Source of the DNA: Microcaldota archaeon
Lineage (GTDB): Archaea; Micrarchaeota; Micrarchaeia; Anstonellales; Bilamarchaeaceae
Length of the DNA stretch: 64,000 nt
NCBI GenBank assembly: GCA_016212525.1
Contig: JACRGD010000010.1
Span: forward strand, 124,001-188,000
Direction of reading: 5' to 3'
Within the stretch, counting starts at the first letter, position 1; each line of letters opens with the position of its first letter. Below the pieces are notes generated by a model. It was not told where the DNA came from. It worked only from the letters and a program-made list of their open reading frames with translations, and did not search any database. This document shows positions 8,250-17,371 of the stretch, one piece after another. The translations under genes and the position numbers were made by a program.

Positions 8250-9655
8250 TGACATACGAATATAGCGAAACAGTAAGGCAGATAACTGAAATGGAAAAGA
8301 ACATTATGAGTTATTCACCTAACTTTTCAAAAGAAAAAATACAACGATTATTAGACCTAGAACCACAAGAATACGAAGGAATAACTTTTGAAGATCTGAT
8401 AAATTTATATGAAAGAAATCAGAAAATAATACAGGCATCACAAAGCGGATTCTTCGCAAGAGAAAATGCAGTTAAACCTGCAACAGTTCAGAGCACGGAA
8501 ATCGAACAAAAGCTTCAAACCATGACTCAAGAAACACTAGAGAAAGCAAAGGAAATATCTTTGATCGAACCAGTAATAACACCCAAAGAACCAGAGTCAA
8601 AGTCATCCAGTCCCAAGAAAGAAGAAGAAAAAATAGAATTCGAACATAAGGAGGAACAGAAGATAGAGTTTGAACCACCTAAGACTTCAACTAGCACAGA
8701 TGGGATTGAAATCGAAATAGAAAAACAAGAGAAAAACAAACCAGAAACACAAGTAGTTTTGGAAGGTCCAGGTCCAAACAAAAAAATCGAAAAGCCCACA
8801 ATGCCACAAATACTTACCGAAGAAGAACCAGCACAAGCCGTACACGCAGTACAGACGCAAGTACAGATGACATTAGGTGAAGGCAGAGGTGACCCGACAG
8901 CAGTAAAGAGAAGGATGCTGGAGCTAACAAAAGAGTTATTCAAAGAAAAGGGCACAAGTAGAAGAGAACAAATAAAAATGGAAATAGCCGTCCTAAAAAA
9001 CATGCTAGTGCCAGGGTCAAAAAGCACGGAAAGAAAAGAGGGGATAAATCAAGGATCCATAAGAGAAGGTTTGATCAAGGCACAAAAGAGCGAACTATAT
9101 ACTCTTAAAGAGAGCATAGTTACCAAAAAGAGGAATCAGATAGATCAATACAAAAAATCATTTATAGAGGAATTGTCATTAGAAGAAAATCAAGAAATGA
9201 GAAAAAAAATATTTGACAAGTTCGTAACAGAATTATCAGAGATAATCGAAAAATTACCCCAAGAACTAGAAACAGGCAAAAATACAGTCATAGTAAAACA
9301 TAAAGAGCAGATGAAGGCTGCGGGAAGTGAAGGAACGGATCAGATGGAAACTGAATACAACGCAGAATTCGAAGAAATCAAACAAACGATTGCCAAGGAA
9401 ATAGATACTTCAATAGACTTTGCAAGCCAAAGAGCATATGGAAAAACAGGAGAAGAAGTAGACACCATAGACGAGATTAACAGTATGGATGAAGCAAGTT
9501 TGCTTAACTACCTAAAAATCAAAAGCCCGCAAGAATACAACCAGTACGAAAAATCCGCAATAACTAAAGACCAGGCAATAAAATCAGCAAAAAGGCAGAT
9601 GGCAAAGGAAAGAGGCATAAATGCCCAAAAGATAGAAAGATACATTGGAGAATAG
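8249..9655 (+). CDS. Uncharacterised coiled-coil protein in the pilus-like operon
   Basis: 468 residues starting at ATG 8249, which overlaps the ATPase stop (TGATG) behind an AAGGTGA site. The N-terminus (1-80) is a compact helical segment; 100-200 is low-complexity and Glu/Lys/Pro-rich; 220-400 is strongly helical and charged; the C-terminal 60 residues form a second compact segment (EASLLNYLKIKSPQEYNQYE). No membrane segment or catalytic motif. It lies between the ATPase and the platform proteins, so it is probably part of the same machine, perhaps a cytoplasmic adaptor. I do not recognise the family. Confidence 0.6.
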   Translation: MTYEYSETVRQITEMEKNIMSYSPNFSKEKIQRLLDLEPQEYEGITFEDLINLYERNQKIIQASQSGFFARENAVKPATVQSTEIEQKLQTMTQETLEKAKEISLIEPVITPKEPESKSSSPKKEEEKIEFEHKEEQKIEFEPPKTSTSTDGIEIEIEKQEKNKPETQVVLEGPGPNKKIEKPTMPQILTEEEPAQAVHAVQTQVQMTLGEGRGDPTAVKRRMLELTKELFKEKGTSRREQIKMEIAVLKNMLVPGSKSTERKEGINQGSIREGLIKAQKSELYTLKESIVTKKRNQIDQYKKSFIEELSLEENQEMRKKIFDKFVTELSEIIEKLPQELETGKNTVIVKHKEQMKAAGSEGTDQMETEYNAEFEEIKQTIAKEIDTSIDFASQRAYGKTGEEVDTIDEINSMDEASLLNYLKIKSPQEYNQYEKSAITKDQAIKSAKRQMAKERGINAQKIERYIGE

Positions 9656-9663
9656 GAAGTGAC

Positions 9664-10575
9664 ATGATGGAATTACAAACAGCAGAAAGGAACGAAAGCG
9701 GAGCAAAAAAAAGAACAGCATTTACAAAAATAGCAGAGTATATTTCAGCTAGAAGTCCCAATCTAAAAGAAGACCTAAAAATGGCAGATATGAAAGAAAC
9801 ACCTCTTGAATTTTTAGAAAAATTAGTAAGAACCGCAATCACCATGTCTGCTGGGATTATAGTGCTTGAAGCGATAGTCATTTACAATTTCCTATTGTCA
9901 TTAGCTAAAACAAATGTCATGTTATTAGCAATAATAGTATTGCTCACCATATTCGCAACGCCACTGATAATATATAACTACCTAATGTTATACCCCAAAG
10001 CAATCGCAGCAAAAAGACAGAAAGAAATAGATTATGAAGTAATATTCGCAGGCAGACATATTGCAATCGCACTCAAATCAGGAATGCCACTCTTCGAATC
10101 ATTCGTAGGAGCATCAAAAGGATACGGGGCAGTTAGCAAGGAGATAGAAAGAATAGTAGATAAAGTAGTTCTGGGAGTCCCAATAAATCACGCAATAAGA
10201 GAAACCACACAGAACACACCATCCCTGTACTTCACAAGAGTAATGATGCAGGTGGCAAATTCCATTTCGAGCGGCGCGGACATTGGAAACGCACTCGAAG
10301 GAGTATTAGATCAGATATCCAGAGAGCAGTTAATAGGACTAAGAGAGTACAGTCAAAAGCTCACACCTTTCGTAATGTTCTATATGGTATTGGGAATAGT
10401 AGTCCCTTCATTGGGAATCGTAATGACGACCGTGATATTATCAACGATTAGCGGATCTCGAGCACCGATATCATTACTAGAACTAATAACAGTCGCGATG
10501 GTAATCGGGATTTTACAATATTTATTCGTAGGATTCATAGAAAGTTCAAGGCCCAGATATCTAACAGGTGCATAA
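9664..10575 (+). CDS. TadC/GspF-like platform protein 1
   Basis: 303 residues with the type II secretion F domain. Two hydrophobic helices near 65-105 are followed by a cytoplasmic helical bundle (IAIALKSGMPLFESFVGASK to about 235), then two C-terminal membrane helices (MFYMVLGIVVPSLGIVMTTV and the last 35 residues). Such proteins sit in the membrane, bind the ATPase and form the base of the pilus. Start is ATG 9664 or the adjacent ATG 9667; spacing from the GGAAGTGA site does not decide. A second, diverged platform gene follows at once, as in Tad systems, where TadB and TadC form a pair. Confidence 0.85.
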   Translation: MMELQTAERNESGAKKRTAFTKIAEYISARSPNLKEDLKMADMKETPLEFLEKLVRTAITMSAGIIVLEAIVIYNFLLSLAKTNVMLLAIIVLLTIFATPLIIYNYLMLYPKAIAAKRQKEIDYEVIFAGRHIAIALKSGMPLFESFVGASKGYGAVSKEIERIVDKVVLGVPINHAIRETTQNTPSLYFTRVMMQVANSISSGADIGNALEGVLDQISREQLIGLREYSQKLTPFVMFYMVLGIVVPSLGIVMTTVILSTISGSRAPISLLELITVAMVIGILQYLFVGFIESSRPRYLTGA

Positions 10576-10576
10576 A

Positions 10577-11647
10577 ATGAGTAATGATTCAGTATTTGAA
10601 AAGGCAGGAAGATTATTTTTTTCACGAGAACAGATAAAGGGCTATGAGAATCAGATAAGCGCAGCCGGAATTAGCCTACCTGCAGAGTCATTTGCAGGAT
10701 ATGTAGGAATAAACATAATAGTGGCAACGGTATTTTTAACTGCAATAATATTGTTATTCAGACCAATAACCATGGAAGTCAATCAAATATTTACAGACCT
10801 GAGACTGCCCCTTCCATTTCCCATTTTTGCACTGATAAGCCTCGTTATTTCTTTGATAAGTGCATATCTTGGTGCAAAAGCACTAACATCGACATACTTG
10901 TTAATGAAAGCAGACGACAGAAGAAATAAGCTCGAAATCGTATTGCCAGATTTTCTTAATTTAGTATCATCAAACATAAAGGCAGGGATGACACTGGATC
11001 AAGCAATCTGGTATTCAGCAAAGCCGGAATTTGGAATATTAACAACAGAGATAAAAGAAACGATAAAAGGTGCATTTAGTGGAGATACACTTGAAAATGC
11101 ACTAGATAAATTGAGTGCGAGGTTCGATTCAAAAACGTTTAAGAGAACAATACTTTTACTAAAGCAGGCATCCGCAACCGGAGGAGAACTGACCAGCGTA
11201 CTCGAAAAGACCGCAGATGATGTACGAGACAACCAGATAATGAAGAAAGAGATTTCTGCGACCCTTGTTCTGTATGAAATATTCGTATTAGTCGCATCGG
11301 CATTAGGAACACCGTTTCTATTTGCAGTAGCAACAAAAATAGTACAGATTTTCGAAAAAATCGCACCTCAAATAAAAGATACAAATTCGATAGGATCAAA
11401 TGCAATTTTAGGCGGAATCACCAACATAAAATTAGGTGCGCCGCTTATAAGCACAAAAGAGTTCTTTTATTTTGCAATGATAATAATATTTATAACAGGC
11501 CTCATGTCCTCAATGATAGTGAGCATCATAAGAAAAGGAAATACAACTCAGACCATGAAATATTTTCCATTTGTTCTGATAATTTCATATACGGTATACT
11601 GGATAATAATTACGATCGTAGATGTATTCTTCGCACAATTCTCATAA
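10577..11647 (+). CDS. TadC/GspF-like platform protein 2
   Basis: 356 residues from ATG 10577, which is preceded by AGGTG at 10566-10570; an in-frame GTG at 10568 is part of that site. Topology mirrors the preceding gene: two N-terminal membrane helices (about 40-100), a cytoplasmic helical domain with VLPDFLNLVSSNIKAGMTLD, and C-terminal membrane helices, here three rather than two, since an extra hydrophobic segment ends the protein. It is probably the partner subunit of the inner-membrane platform. Translation is close-coupled to the upstream gene, whose stop is at 10573-10575. Confidence 0.85.
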   Translation: MSNDSVFEKAGRLFFSREQIKGYENQISAAGISLPAESFAGYVGINIIVATVFLTAIILLFRPITMEVNQIFTDLRLPLPFPIFALISLVISLISAYLGAKALTSTYLLMKADDRRNKLEIVLPDFLNLVSSNIKAGMTLDQAIWYSAKPEFGILTTEIKETIKGAFSGDTLENALDKLSARFDSKTFKRTILLLKQASATGGELTSVLEKTADDVRDNQIMKKEISATLVLYEIFVLVASALGTPFLFAVATKIVQIFEKIAPQIKDTNSIGSNAILGGITNIKLGAPLISTKEFFYFAMIIIFITGLMSSMIVSIIRKGNTTQTMKYFPFVLIISYTVYWIIITIVDVFFAQFS

Positions 11648-11663
11648 ATTCGTACAAGGTGAT

Positions 11664-12287
11664 ATGATGAAAACAGAAAGGATGAAAGAAAAAACGGGTA
11701 ATTACTTCAAAGGACAGGCCATGATGGAATATTTGATGACATATGGTCTTGCTTTGATTGTAATATTAGTAGTATTAGGAATTTTGGCAACAGTAGTTTT
11801 GCAGAACCTGCAACCTCCAGAAACATGTCAGTTCACTCAGGCAGGCTTGAGTTGTAGCAATAAGAAACACTCATTAGTATCTGGACCTCCAGCAAATGCA
11901 GTCAATTTGATATTCCAGCTTGACAATCAGGAAGGCAGATCGATAGACATATCTGCAGTTCTTTGCTCAAATGCACCTACAGGAAACATACAGAAGACAA
12001 GCTTACAAACAGCTCAAGCAAGATTGTCAAGAAATGTAACATTGGCACCTGGAGCCAGCGCAGTATTTGGAAGTTCCACAGGAGTAACAACAGGAGTTAC
12101 CTATGGCGGAGCTGCAACACTTAACTGCTACAACCTAGACACCGCAACTCCATCACAGTTAGTACTTGCACCCAATTCCAACTTCAAAGGAAGCGTAGCA
12201 ATATTATACAGATTCCAAGATGACCTAGTAGGTGCTCCTGACAAAGTAGCAGTTGCTAATTTAGGAGGAGTAATTGAGGCAAGATAA
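11664..12287 (+). CDS. Pilin-like protein with class III signal peptide
   Basis: 208 residues. Residues 1-17 are basic, then KGQAMMEYLMTYGLALIVIL gives the archaeal prepilin peptidase site (cleavage expected before Q or A after KG) followed by the hydrophobic assembly helix. Three or four Cys after the helix could form disulfides. ATG 11664 (or 11667) follows an AAGGTGAT site; the longer frame starting at 11622 lies inside the previous gene. The C-terminal domain is Gly/Ala/Ser/Thr-rich and beta-like, as in surface pilins. It is the only candidate structural subunit in the cluster. No prepilin peptidase gene is present in the window. Confidence 0.88.
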   Translation: MMKTERMKEKTGNYFKGQAMMEYLMTYGLALIVILVVLGILATVVLQNLQPPETCQFTQAGLSCSNKKHSLVSGPPANAVNLIFQLDNQEGRSIDISAVLCSNAPTGNIQKTSLQTAQARLSRNVTLAPGASAVFGSSTGVTTGVTYGGAATLNCYNLDTATPSQLVLAPNSNFKGSVAILYRFQDDLVGAPDKVAVANLGGVIEAR

Positions 12288-12301
12288 AAACATAAAATTA
12301 A

Positions 12302-12322
12302 TTTTATTATTTTTCTTTTTCA
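12302..12322 (+). terminator. T-rich terminator after the pilus-like operon
   Basis: Consecutive T runs (ATTTTATTATTTTTCTTTTTC) sit 15 bp after the pilin stop, in the short gap with the convergent ApgM gene. Archaeal RNA polymerase terminates at such oligo-T tracts without a hairpin. Confidence 0.5.
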
Positions 12323-12327
12323 GTTAA

Positions 12328-13518
12328 TTAACTGCCATACTTTTTTGATTTTTCAATTAGATTAAGAATCAAAGGCAGAACGTCCTTGCCCTGCAAATGA
12401 CCAAGACCGCCAGCCATACAGGAGATCTCGTCAAACTTCTTAACGCCATCAATTCGCTCCGAGTCCCCCCAGACTAACAAAGGAACCTCATGGCCCGAAT
12501 GAGCTTTTCTGGAGCAGGGGGTTGAATGATCCCCAGTAATTATCAGATACGCCCCACTTTTGATAAGAGAGGGCAGAAGTTCTTTATCGATACGCTCGAG
12601 CATTTTCTTCTTTTCATCAAATTTACCATCATGACCAGCACTATCACAACCTTTGACATGTAAAAATACGAAATCATAATTTGAAAGAGCAGAAATTGTA
12701 GCCCGGGCCTTTGCCTTAAGATCAGTATTTTTGTCTCCAGTTGCACCCGGAACATCAATAATATCTAGTCCGATGAATTTTGAGACGCCTTTATATAGGG
12801 CACCTCCTGCAATACAGACGCCAGAGATACCAAATCTAGTTGAGAAAGAAGGGGCCGTATTGAATGAACCAGCGCCCCTAAGTAAAACAATGTTTGCGGG
12901 TTTTTGACGGCCTTGGTTTTCGACAGCTTGAGAAAGTCGAATCCTAACAGCAGAAGTGAATTCGTTAATGATTCTCGCGGTTTTAGCACCTTCTTTCGAA
13001 GTGGCATGCGCACCTTCGAAATGACCGGATGGATCATGAGGGTCAGTAGGGGTAATTTTCGAACTTAATCCAGGACCACGAAGAATTAACGCGCCTCGAT
13101 GTTCGGCGGAGTTTTTGAACAAAACCTCAACATCATCAATCTTCATAGGCACGTATTTTGAGAGCGCGGATGCAGTTTGCGTATCGATACGTCCAGCTCT
13201 CCGATCAGTAACAGTTTCGCCATCAATAGTGGCATAATTAGCTCTAAATGCAACATCCCCCGGCTTAAGATCCATTCCAAGACCAAGAGCCTCTAGTGGC
13301 CCACGGCCATCATAATAGACAAGCGGATCATATCCGAGAAGATTAAGATGTGCAACATCGCTGCCAGGAACGACAAACGGAGAAATAGGAGACAGAAGAC
13401 CGGTTATACCCTCCTTGGCAAGTTTATCGAAATGAGGCTTTTTAGCCGCCTGAAGTGGAGTTTTAGGAGTTGGAAGATCGCCAAGACCATCAATAATTAG
13501 CAGAATTGCCTTTTTCAT
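12328..13518 (-). CDS. apgM: 2,3-bisphosphoglycerate-independent phosphoglycerate mutase, archaeal type
   Basis: 396 residues, the usual size for archaeal iPGM (alkaline phosphatase superfamily). The N-terminus MKKAILLIIDGLGDLP holds the first metal-binding Asp; GSDVAHLNLLGYDP carries the catalytic serine region; FLHVKGCDSAGHDG, ITGDHSTP and HSGHEVPLL carry the C-terminal metal ligands. It interconverts 3- and 2-phosphoglycerate in glycolysis and gluconeogenesis with two metal ions. It is transcribed alone; a TATA-like TTTATT about 25-30 bp ahead of ATG 13518 suggests a leaderless mRNA. It is the only glycolytic gene in the window. Confidence 0.95.
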   Translation of the reverse strand: MKKAILLIIDGLGDLPTPKTPLQAAKKPHFDKLAKEGITGLLSPISPFVVPGSDVAHLNLLGYDPLVYYDGRGPLEALGLGMDLKPGDVAFRANYATIDGETVTDRRAGRIDTQTASALSKYVPMKIDDVEVLFKNSAEHRGALILRGPGLSSKITPTDPHDPSGHFEGAHATSKEGAKTARIINEFTSAVRIRLSQAVENQGRQKPANIVLLRGAGSFNTAPSFSTRFGISGVCIAGGALYKGVSKFIGLDIIDVPGATGDKNTDLKAKARATISALSNYDFVFLHVKGCDSAGHDGKFDEKKKMLERIDKELLPSLIKSGAYLIITGDHSTPCSRKAHSGHEVPLLVWGDSERIDGVKKFDEISCMAGGLGHLQGKDVLPLILNLIEKSKKYGS

Positions 13519-13645
13519 AAATATGGTTCAAAGAAAATCAATAAATAGATGGAGGTAATTTAAGGCCTCAAGACAGATTTATAAACACAAACATACACTA
13601 TAATTAACAGAAGAAACTAACGATTAGTAGAAAATAGGTGAAATT

Positions 13646-14047
13646 ATGATTATTGAGATGGAGAAAGGAGGAGAAGTTAGAATTAACGAAATAGACTCAA
13701 AAGCGCTTTTTGAACTATTAAACAGATCGTTTCAAATCAGAGAACCGAACCAAAGGAGAGCTGCCATATTGAAGCTAGTTACTGCACTGCTTGAATTAGG
13801 AAAAATTGAAGAGGTTGGGGAATGGGCAGAATTTAGGCAAAAATCATTAGACACGCTTACAAAGGCGACAATAAGTGAAATGTTATTTTGTGCCAAGAAT
13901 CCGCTTGCAACTGCGGATTTCGGAGAAGGATCAAGAGTCAGAACAGTACACGGAATTAGAAGAAATATAGAGCCCAAAGTACCTTGGATAAAAAAACCTC
14001 AGAAGGGAGAAACAGCACAACAACGATCAACCGTAAATAACAGATAA
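13646..14047 (+). CDS. Uncharacterised small protein
   Basis: 133 residues, not recognised. Residues 10-85 are predicted helical (ALFELLNRSFQIREPNQRRA, LKLVTALLELGKIEEVGEWA), followed by a short polar stretch and a basic C-terminus (KVPWIKKPQKGE). No cysteines suited to a zinc site, no membrane segment. ATG 13646 has an AGGTGAAATT site directly upstream, and TTTATAAAC at about 13576 is a likely TATA box, giving a short leader. It converges with the MazG-like gene (5-bp gap). Confidence 0.6.
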   Translation: MIIEMEKGGEVRINEIDSKALFELLNRSFQIREPNQRRAAILKLVTALLELGKIEEVGEWAEFRQKSLDTLTKATISEMLFCAKNPLATADFGEGSRVRTVHGIRRNIEPKVPWIKKPQKGETAQQRSTVNNR

Positions 14048-14051
14048 AAAA

Positions 14052-14423
14052 TCATTTTTGTTCTTTTTCTTTTCTCTTTGCTTCAACCCAGATTCGACCG
14101 GCTTCTTCTTTACTAACTTTTTCTCCCCGAATAAGCCAGGGTTTTCTGCGTGCAAACTTTGCCAAAACCCCGGAAATGACAGCGTCGCTCTTTAGTTTTC
14201 CTTCACGTTCGCAAATGTATGCAAGAGTTATAGTATCCCAAAGAACGTCGCCCAGCTCTTCTTCAATATTTTTCAGATCATTATTCTTGAAGGCCAATTC
14301 CAATTCGGCCACTTCGTCCTTAAGCCGCGCTAGATAATCACGAGAGGATTGGTCCTTACACCACTCACAAATTTCAGTATTTTTCCTAGAGAGATCGATG
14401 AGTTCGATAATTTTGGACTTCAT
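14052..14423 (-). CDS. MazG-like nucleotide pyrophosphohydrolase
   Basis: 123 residues from ATG 14423; the frame is open to 14447 but the extra residues are hydrophobic and out of family register. The MazG/all-alpha NTP pyrophosphatase pattern is visible: DEVAELELAF and then EEELGDVLWDTITLA, giving the EExxE...ExxD Mg-binding set. A basic tail (KFARRKPWLI and KEEAGRIWVEAK) resembles the MazG C-terminal 'RRRP' block. Such enzymes hydrolyse aberrant or excess (d)NTPs to NMP and pyrophosphate. Single gene, convergent with the preceding one. Confidence 0.8.
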   Translation of the reverse strand: MKSKIIELIDLSRKNTEICEWCKDQSSRDYLARLKDEVAELELAFKNNDLKNIEEELGDVLWDTITLAYICEREGKLKSDAVISGVLAKFARRKPWLIRGEKVSKEEAGRIWVEAKRKEKEQK

Positions 14424-14517
14424 GAGGAAAATGATGATGGAATTCAAATAAGAAGATAACTGTGATTTAGGTCAAAACACAGTACAATTAAATATAGGCA
14501 CAGACAGCAACTAAAAC

Positions 14518-14784
14518 ATGAAAACAGAGGGCAAAGGAACTGCGATAGCACTCTCGAGCAAAAAGAGCTCAGGAAAAATAAAGACGGAAAAGGACCAACT
14601 GATTGTAGTCATAGAGGGCAATGCAAAGATAGCCGCAGGAAAAGAAGTAAAGCATCTAAAGAAAGAAGAGAGTATTTTTGTTGCAAAGGGCACACAATAT
14701 GAGATCACAAATGAAGAGAAAGACGTTTTGATTTACGTAATTATTGAACAAAAGGATAAAGAAACAAGAGGAATAGGAGCTTAG
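14518..14784 (+). CDS. Small cupin-domain protein
   Basis: 88 residues forming a single reduced cupin barrel: DQLIVVIEGNAKIAAGKEVK (motif 1 region) and ESIFVAKGTQYEITN (motif 2 region). The usual metal-binding His pair of motif 1 is missing, so it may bind a ligand without metal or none at all. Enzymatic function cannot be assigned. TTAAATATA about 14488-14496 is a TATA candidate roughly 25 bp ahead of ATG 14518. Stands alone between minus-strand genes. Confidence 0.62.
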   Translation: MKTEGKGTAIALSSKKSSGKIKTEKDQLIVVIEGNAKIAAGKEVKHLKKEESIFVAKGTQYEITNEEKDVLIYVIIEQKDKETRGIGA

Positions 14785-14805
14785 GATCTCACATGGAGAT
14801 AAAAA

Positions 14806-15123
14806 TCATATTTTTATTTCACAGACAATTTTTGTGCCAGTAAGTTGAGTATCATAAAGCGAATGAGCAGTACTGAATTTAGCACGCAATTGAACAGTAG
14901 ACCCAGGAGCAACGCCCTTATTTAAAAGATCCTTAGAAAGAGTGTCATAAAAATTAGATGCAATAGTATTCTCCAATATTGCACGTATAACTGCGAGATT
15001 TAGACTTCCCTTAAAAGACAATGGTTTTAACAAACGCTTTCCGTCTTTCTCAGAGGCCAGATAGAAAAGAATCTCAACAGGCGTCCGTGCCAGGTTACGC
15101 TCTACATCACGAGAACGGATCAT
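14806..15123 (-). CDS. Uncharacterised small protein
   Basis: 105 residues from ATG 15123 (a TTG at 15126 also precedes it). I recognise no family. Beginning MIRSRDVERNLARTPVEILF, it has one conspicuous stretch, LNLAVIRAILENTIASNFYD, likely helical, and a beta-like C-terminus (STVQLRAKFSTAHSLYD, GTKIVCEIKI). One Cys near the end. No membrane segment. It converges with the cupin gene and lies 68 bp downstream of the next minus-strand gene, so a shared transcript is possible. Confidence 0.5.
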   Translation of the reverse strand: MIRSRDVERNLARTPVEILFYLASEKDGKRLLKPLSFKGSLNLAVIRAILENTIASNFYDTLSKDLLNKGVAPGSTVQLRAKFSTAHSLYDTQLTGTKIVCEIKI

Positions 15124-15191
15124 CAATAGATATCAGAAGATATAGTTATAAAGAAAGAGCATCAAAAAATCGAAAAATAAACTAAAAACAA

Positions 15192-16211
15192 TTATCTTAT
15201 ATAATCACGATTATCCTCAGGAGAAATCGGATCGCCTCGAACAAAATCGGGAAGGTACAAATCATCGATTAGAATATCTCGTCTTAAAGAGAACAGGTTT
15301 CCTTTTTCAGAGATAGTCCACTTGGATAGATTACTCGGATATGGACGATCCAAAGTGAACATAACGAACGCTCCGTCGACAATTTTTGGAGCACAGATGA
15401 CTTTTATATGTTTTTCAATGCGCTTTGGTAGCTCGAGCTTAACCGGAGGAGTGTTGTAAGGAGAACTATTAATCGAAGATTCGTCGATGGCTACAAATCT
15501 GCAATAACTATTTGCACCGGTCATATCGAATAGCAATGTCAAAAAACGGACATTATCAGCAGTAAGAAGTTTTTTCTTTCCGGAAATTTCAATCCTATTT
15601 TTATTAAGAAATTGAGTCAAACTGCCCAAAGTAGTTAAGAAATTATAGCGCTTGTTTTTTATATCATAAAGCACCCCAACATAATGGAAGGTATAGCTGT
15701 CCTGAGGATGAAAAATAAAGGCCAAAAAATTCCCGAAAATACCCTTGAAATTAAAAAATTTAGAAGAGGGATGAGATTTCTTCAGATCAGCCATCACAAC
15801 GAGTTTAAGTTCTTCAAATTTCTTTGGATCCGTACCACCCAGGACATCATTTTCATATTTTATTGATTCCTCAATTGCAGCAACAGCAAGAAGTTGAGGG
15901 TCGGGTACGTTATTGAATTTTCTAAGTATGAATGATTCGCCGGTAGCCGATTCCAAAATTTCGAGATAGTAAGAAATACCAACCTGCATATTATGAACAT
16001 TCGATTCCTGAGAAAAGACATAGTCGACAATTTTTTTGTTGGATTTTAAGACAGAGATAGTCTGAAGGCGATAGTACATAGTACCAGCATTATAATTCAT
16101 AGGCATCTGAACAAATAACGCAGTATAGTCGCCATTAATGTATGCACTTTTCCCATCCAAGACAGTCATCTTGCCATTTTGTGGTTCAAACTTGAAGGAA
16201 GATTTGGTCAT
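15192..16211 (-). CDS. Uncharacterised conserved-looking protein
   Basis: 339 residues from ATG 16211; the frame extends to 16256 but that adds a hydrophobic string that overlaps the upstream gene. Mixed alpha/beta with no motif I recognise. Notable stretches are YINGDYTALFVQMPMNYNAG near the N-terminus, a lysine-rich centre (KFFNFKGIFGNFLAFIFHP) and LPKRIEKHIKVICAPK toward the C-terminus. It is soluble as far as can be seen. The only context is the thioesterase gene, which ends 39 bp upstream on the same strand. Confidence 0.55.
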   Translation of the reverse strand: MTKSSFKFEPQNGKMTVLDGKSAYINGDYTALFVQMPMNYNAGTMYYRLQTISVLKSNKKIVDYVFSQESNVHNMQVGISYYLEILESATGESFILRKFNNVPDPQLLAVAAIEESIKYENDVLGGTDPKKFEELKLVVMADLKKSHPSSKFFNFKGIFGNFLAFIFHPQDSYTFHYVGVLYDIKNKRYNFLTTLGSLTQFLNKNRIEISGKKKLLTADNVRFLTLLFDMTGANSYCRFVAIDESSINSSPYNTPPVKLELPKRIEKHIKVICAPKIVDGAFVMFTLDRPYPSNLSKWTISEKGNLFSLRRDILIDDLYLPDFVRGDPISPEDNRDYIR

Positions 16212-16249
16212 CAATAACAATATATGAGAAAAGATAAAAAAAGCTCGGA

Positions 16250-16708
16250 TTAGCAAATACGACGTAAATTTTCTTTTATCTCTTTGCCGCGTTCGAAAAG
16301 ACGTTGTTCCTCAGAAGTAGAAAGGACTGGAGATGGAACGGGAATTGGCTGACCCGATTTATCAACAGCTACGAAAACAAAATCGGCACATGGAATAATA
16401 ATTTGACGTAGGTTACCCAAAAACTCAGATTCTGCTTTAACCCGAATGAGCATAGATGTTTTTCCAACATATATAAGACGGGCAGTTACGATTATGACTT
16501 CGCCGATTTTTACAGGCCGCTGAAAAACCATATTGTCTACGCTGACAGTAACGCAGTCCCGTTTGCAATATCTAGTAGCTGCAATATTGGCTGCCTTATC
16601 CATTTGAGCCATCAGAACACCCCCAAAAAGAGTTCCGTAGTGATTTGTCTGGCCCGGCATAACAATATCAATTAATTCAGCCTGACCTTTTGAAATGACT
16701 TCGTGCAT
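16250..16708 (-). CDS. Acyl-CoA thioesterase, hotdog fold (YciA/BACH-like)
   Basis: 152 residues. GQTNHYGTLFGGVLMAQMDK is the hotdog-family signature with the central helix, and VTVSVDNMVFQRPVKIGEVI supplies the following strands. Members hydrolyse acyl-CoA to free acid and CoA; chain-length preference cannot be read here. Archaea do not use fatty-acyl lipids, so the substrate may be a short-chain acyl-CoA. The 3' end lies 39 bp before the next minus-strand gene. Start ATG 16708 fits the family. Confidence 0.85.
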   Translation of the reverse strand: MHEVISKGQAELIDIVMPGQTNHYGTLFGGVLMAQMDKAANIAATRYCKRDCVTVSVDNMVFQRPVKIGEVIIVTARLIYVGKTSMLIRVKAESEFLGNLRQIIIPCADFVFVAVDKSGQPIPVPSPVLSTSEEQRLFERGKEIKENLRRIC

Positions 16709-16817
16709 AAAAAAAATGCAATTTTAAAGAATATAAATAGCAGGTATCAAAACGGAAAGTAAGCAAGAAAATGAAGTTGGGAGGAGCTAATAAAAACAGC
16801 CAGCAGGAAAAACAAGC

Positions 16818-17351
16818 ATGAGTAGGTGTTTAGTTTACATTGCAACAAGTTTGGACGGCTACATAGCAAAAAAAGGAGGAGAACTGGGTTGGTTAGAGCA
16901 ATTTCCAAATCCAGATGGAAGCGACTTTGGATTTGAAAAATTCATACAAGGCATAGATGCCATAGTCATGGGAAGAAAAACATTTGAAAAAGTCCTTGAA
17001 TTCGAGAGATGGCCATATAAAAAACCAGTTTTTGTGATTAGCACGACTATCAAGAATATTCCAAAAAAACTTGAAAAACAGGCCGAGTTAATACACGGAA
17101 AACCAAATGAAATACTAGAGAGATTAGCAAAACGAAAACTCAATAGCATTTACATTGATGGAGGAAAAACCATCCAGTCTTTTTTGGCAGAAGATTTGAT
17201 TGATGAATTGACAATAACTCGAGTTCCGATAATCTTAGGAGATGGAATTCCACTATTTGTAAAGACTGATAAGGAGATCGAGTTTGAACACGTTAAAACA
17301 GAAGTTTACAAGAATGGATTGGTAAAAAGCTACTACAGAAGAAATAGATAG
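16818..17351 (+). CDS. Dihydrofolate reductase/RibD C-terminal domain family protein
   Basis: 177 residues. Typical elements are IATSLDGYIAKKGGELGWL (N-terminal NADPH-site strand and loop), IDAIVMGRKTFEKVLEF, KPVFVISTT, and IYIDGGKTIQSFLAEDLIDE, followed by LGDGIPLF. This is the stand-alone RibD_C (YwjB-like) family, an NADPH-dependent reductase that can act in riboflavin or pterin metabolism; the substrate of solitary members is usually unknown. Monocistronic, convergent with tRNA-His. Confidence 0.85.
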   Translation: MSRCLVYIATSLDGYIAKKGGELGWLEQFPNPDGSDFGFEKFIQGIDAIVMGRKTFEKVLEFERWPYKKPVFVISTTIKNIPKKLEKQAELIHGKPNEILERLAKRKLNSIYIDGGKTIQSFLAEDLIDELTITRVPIILGDGIPLFVKTDKEIEFEHVKTEVYKNGLVKSYYRRNR

Positions 17352-17371
17352 GCAAATAAAAGAAAATATAG

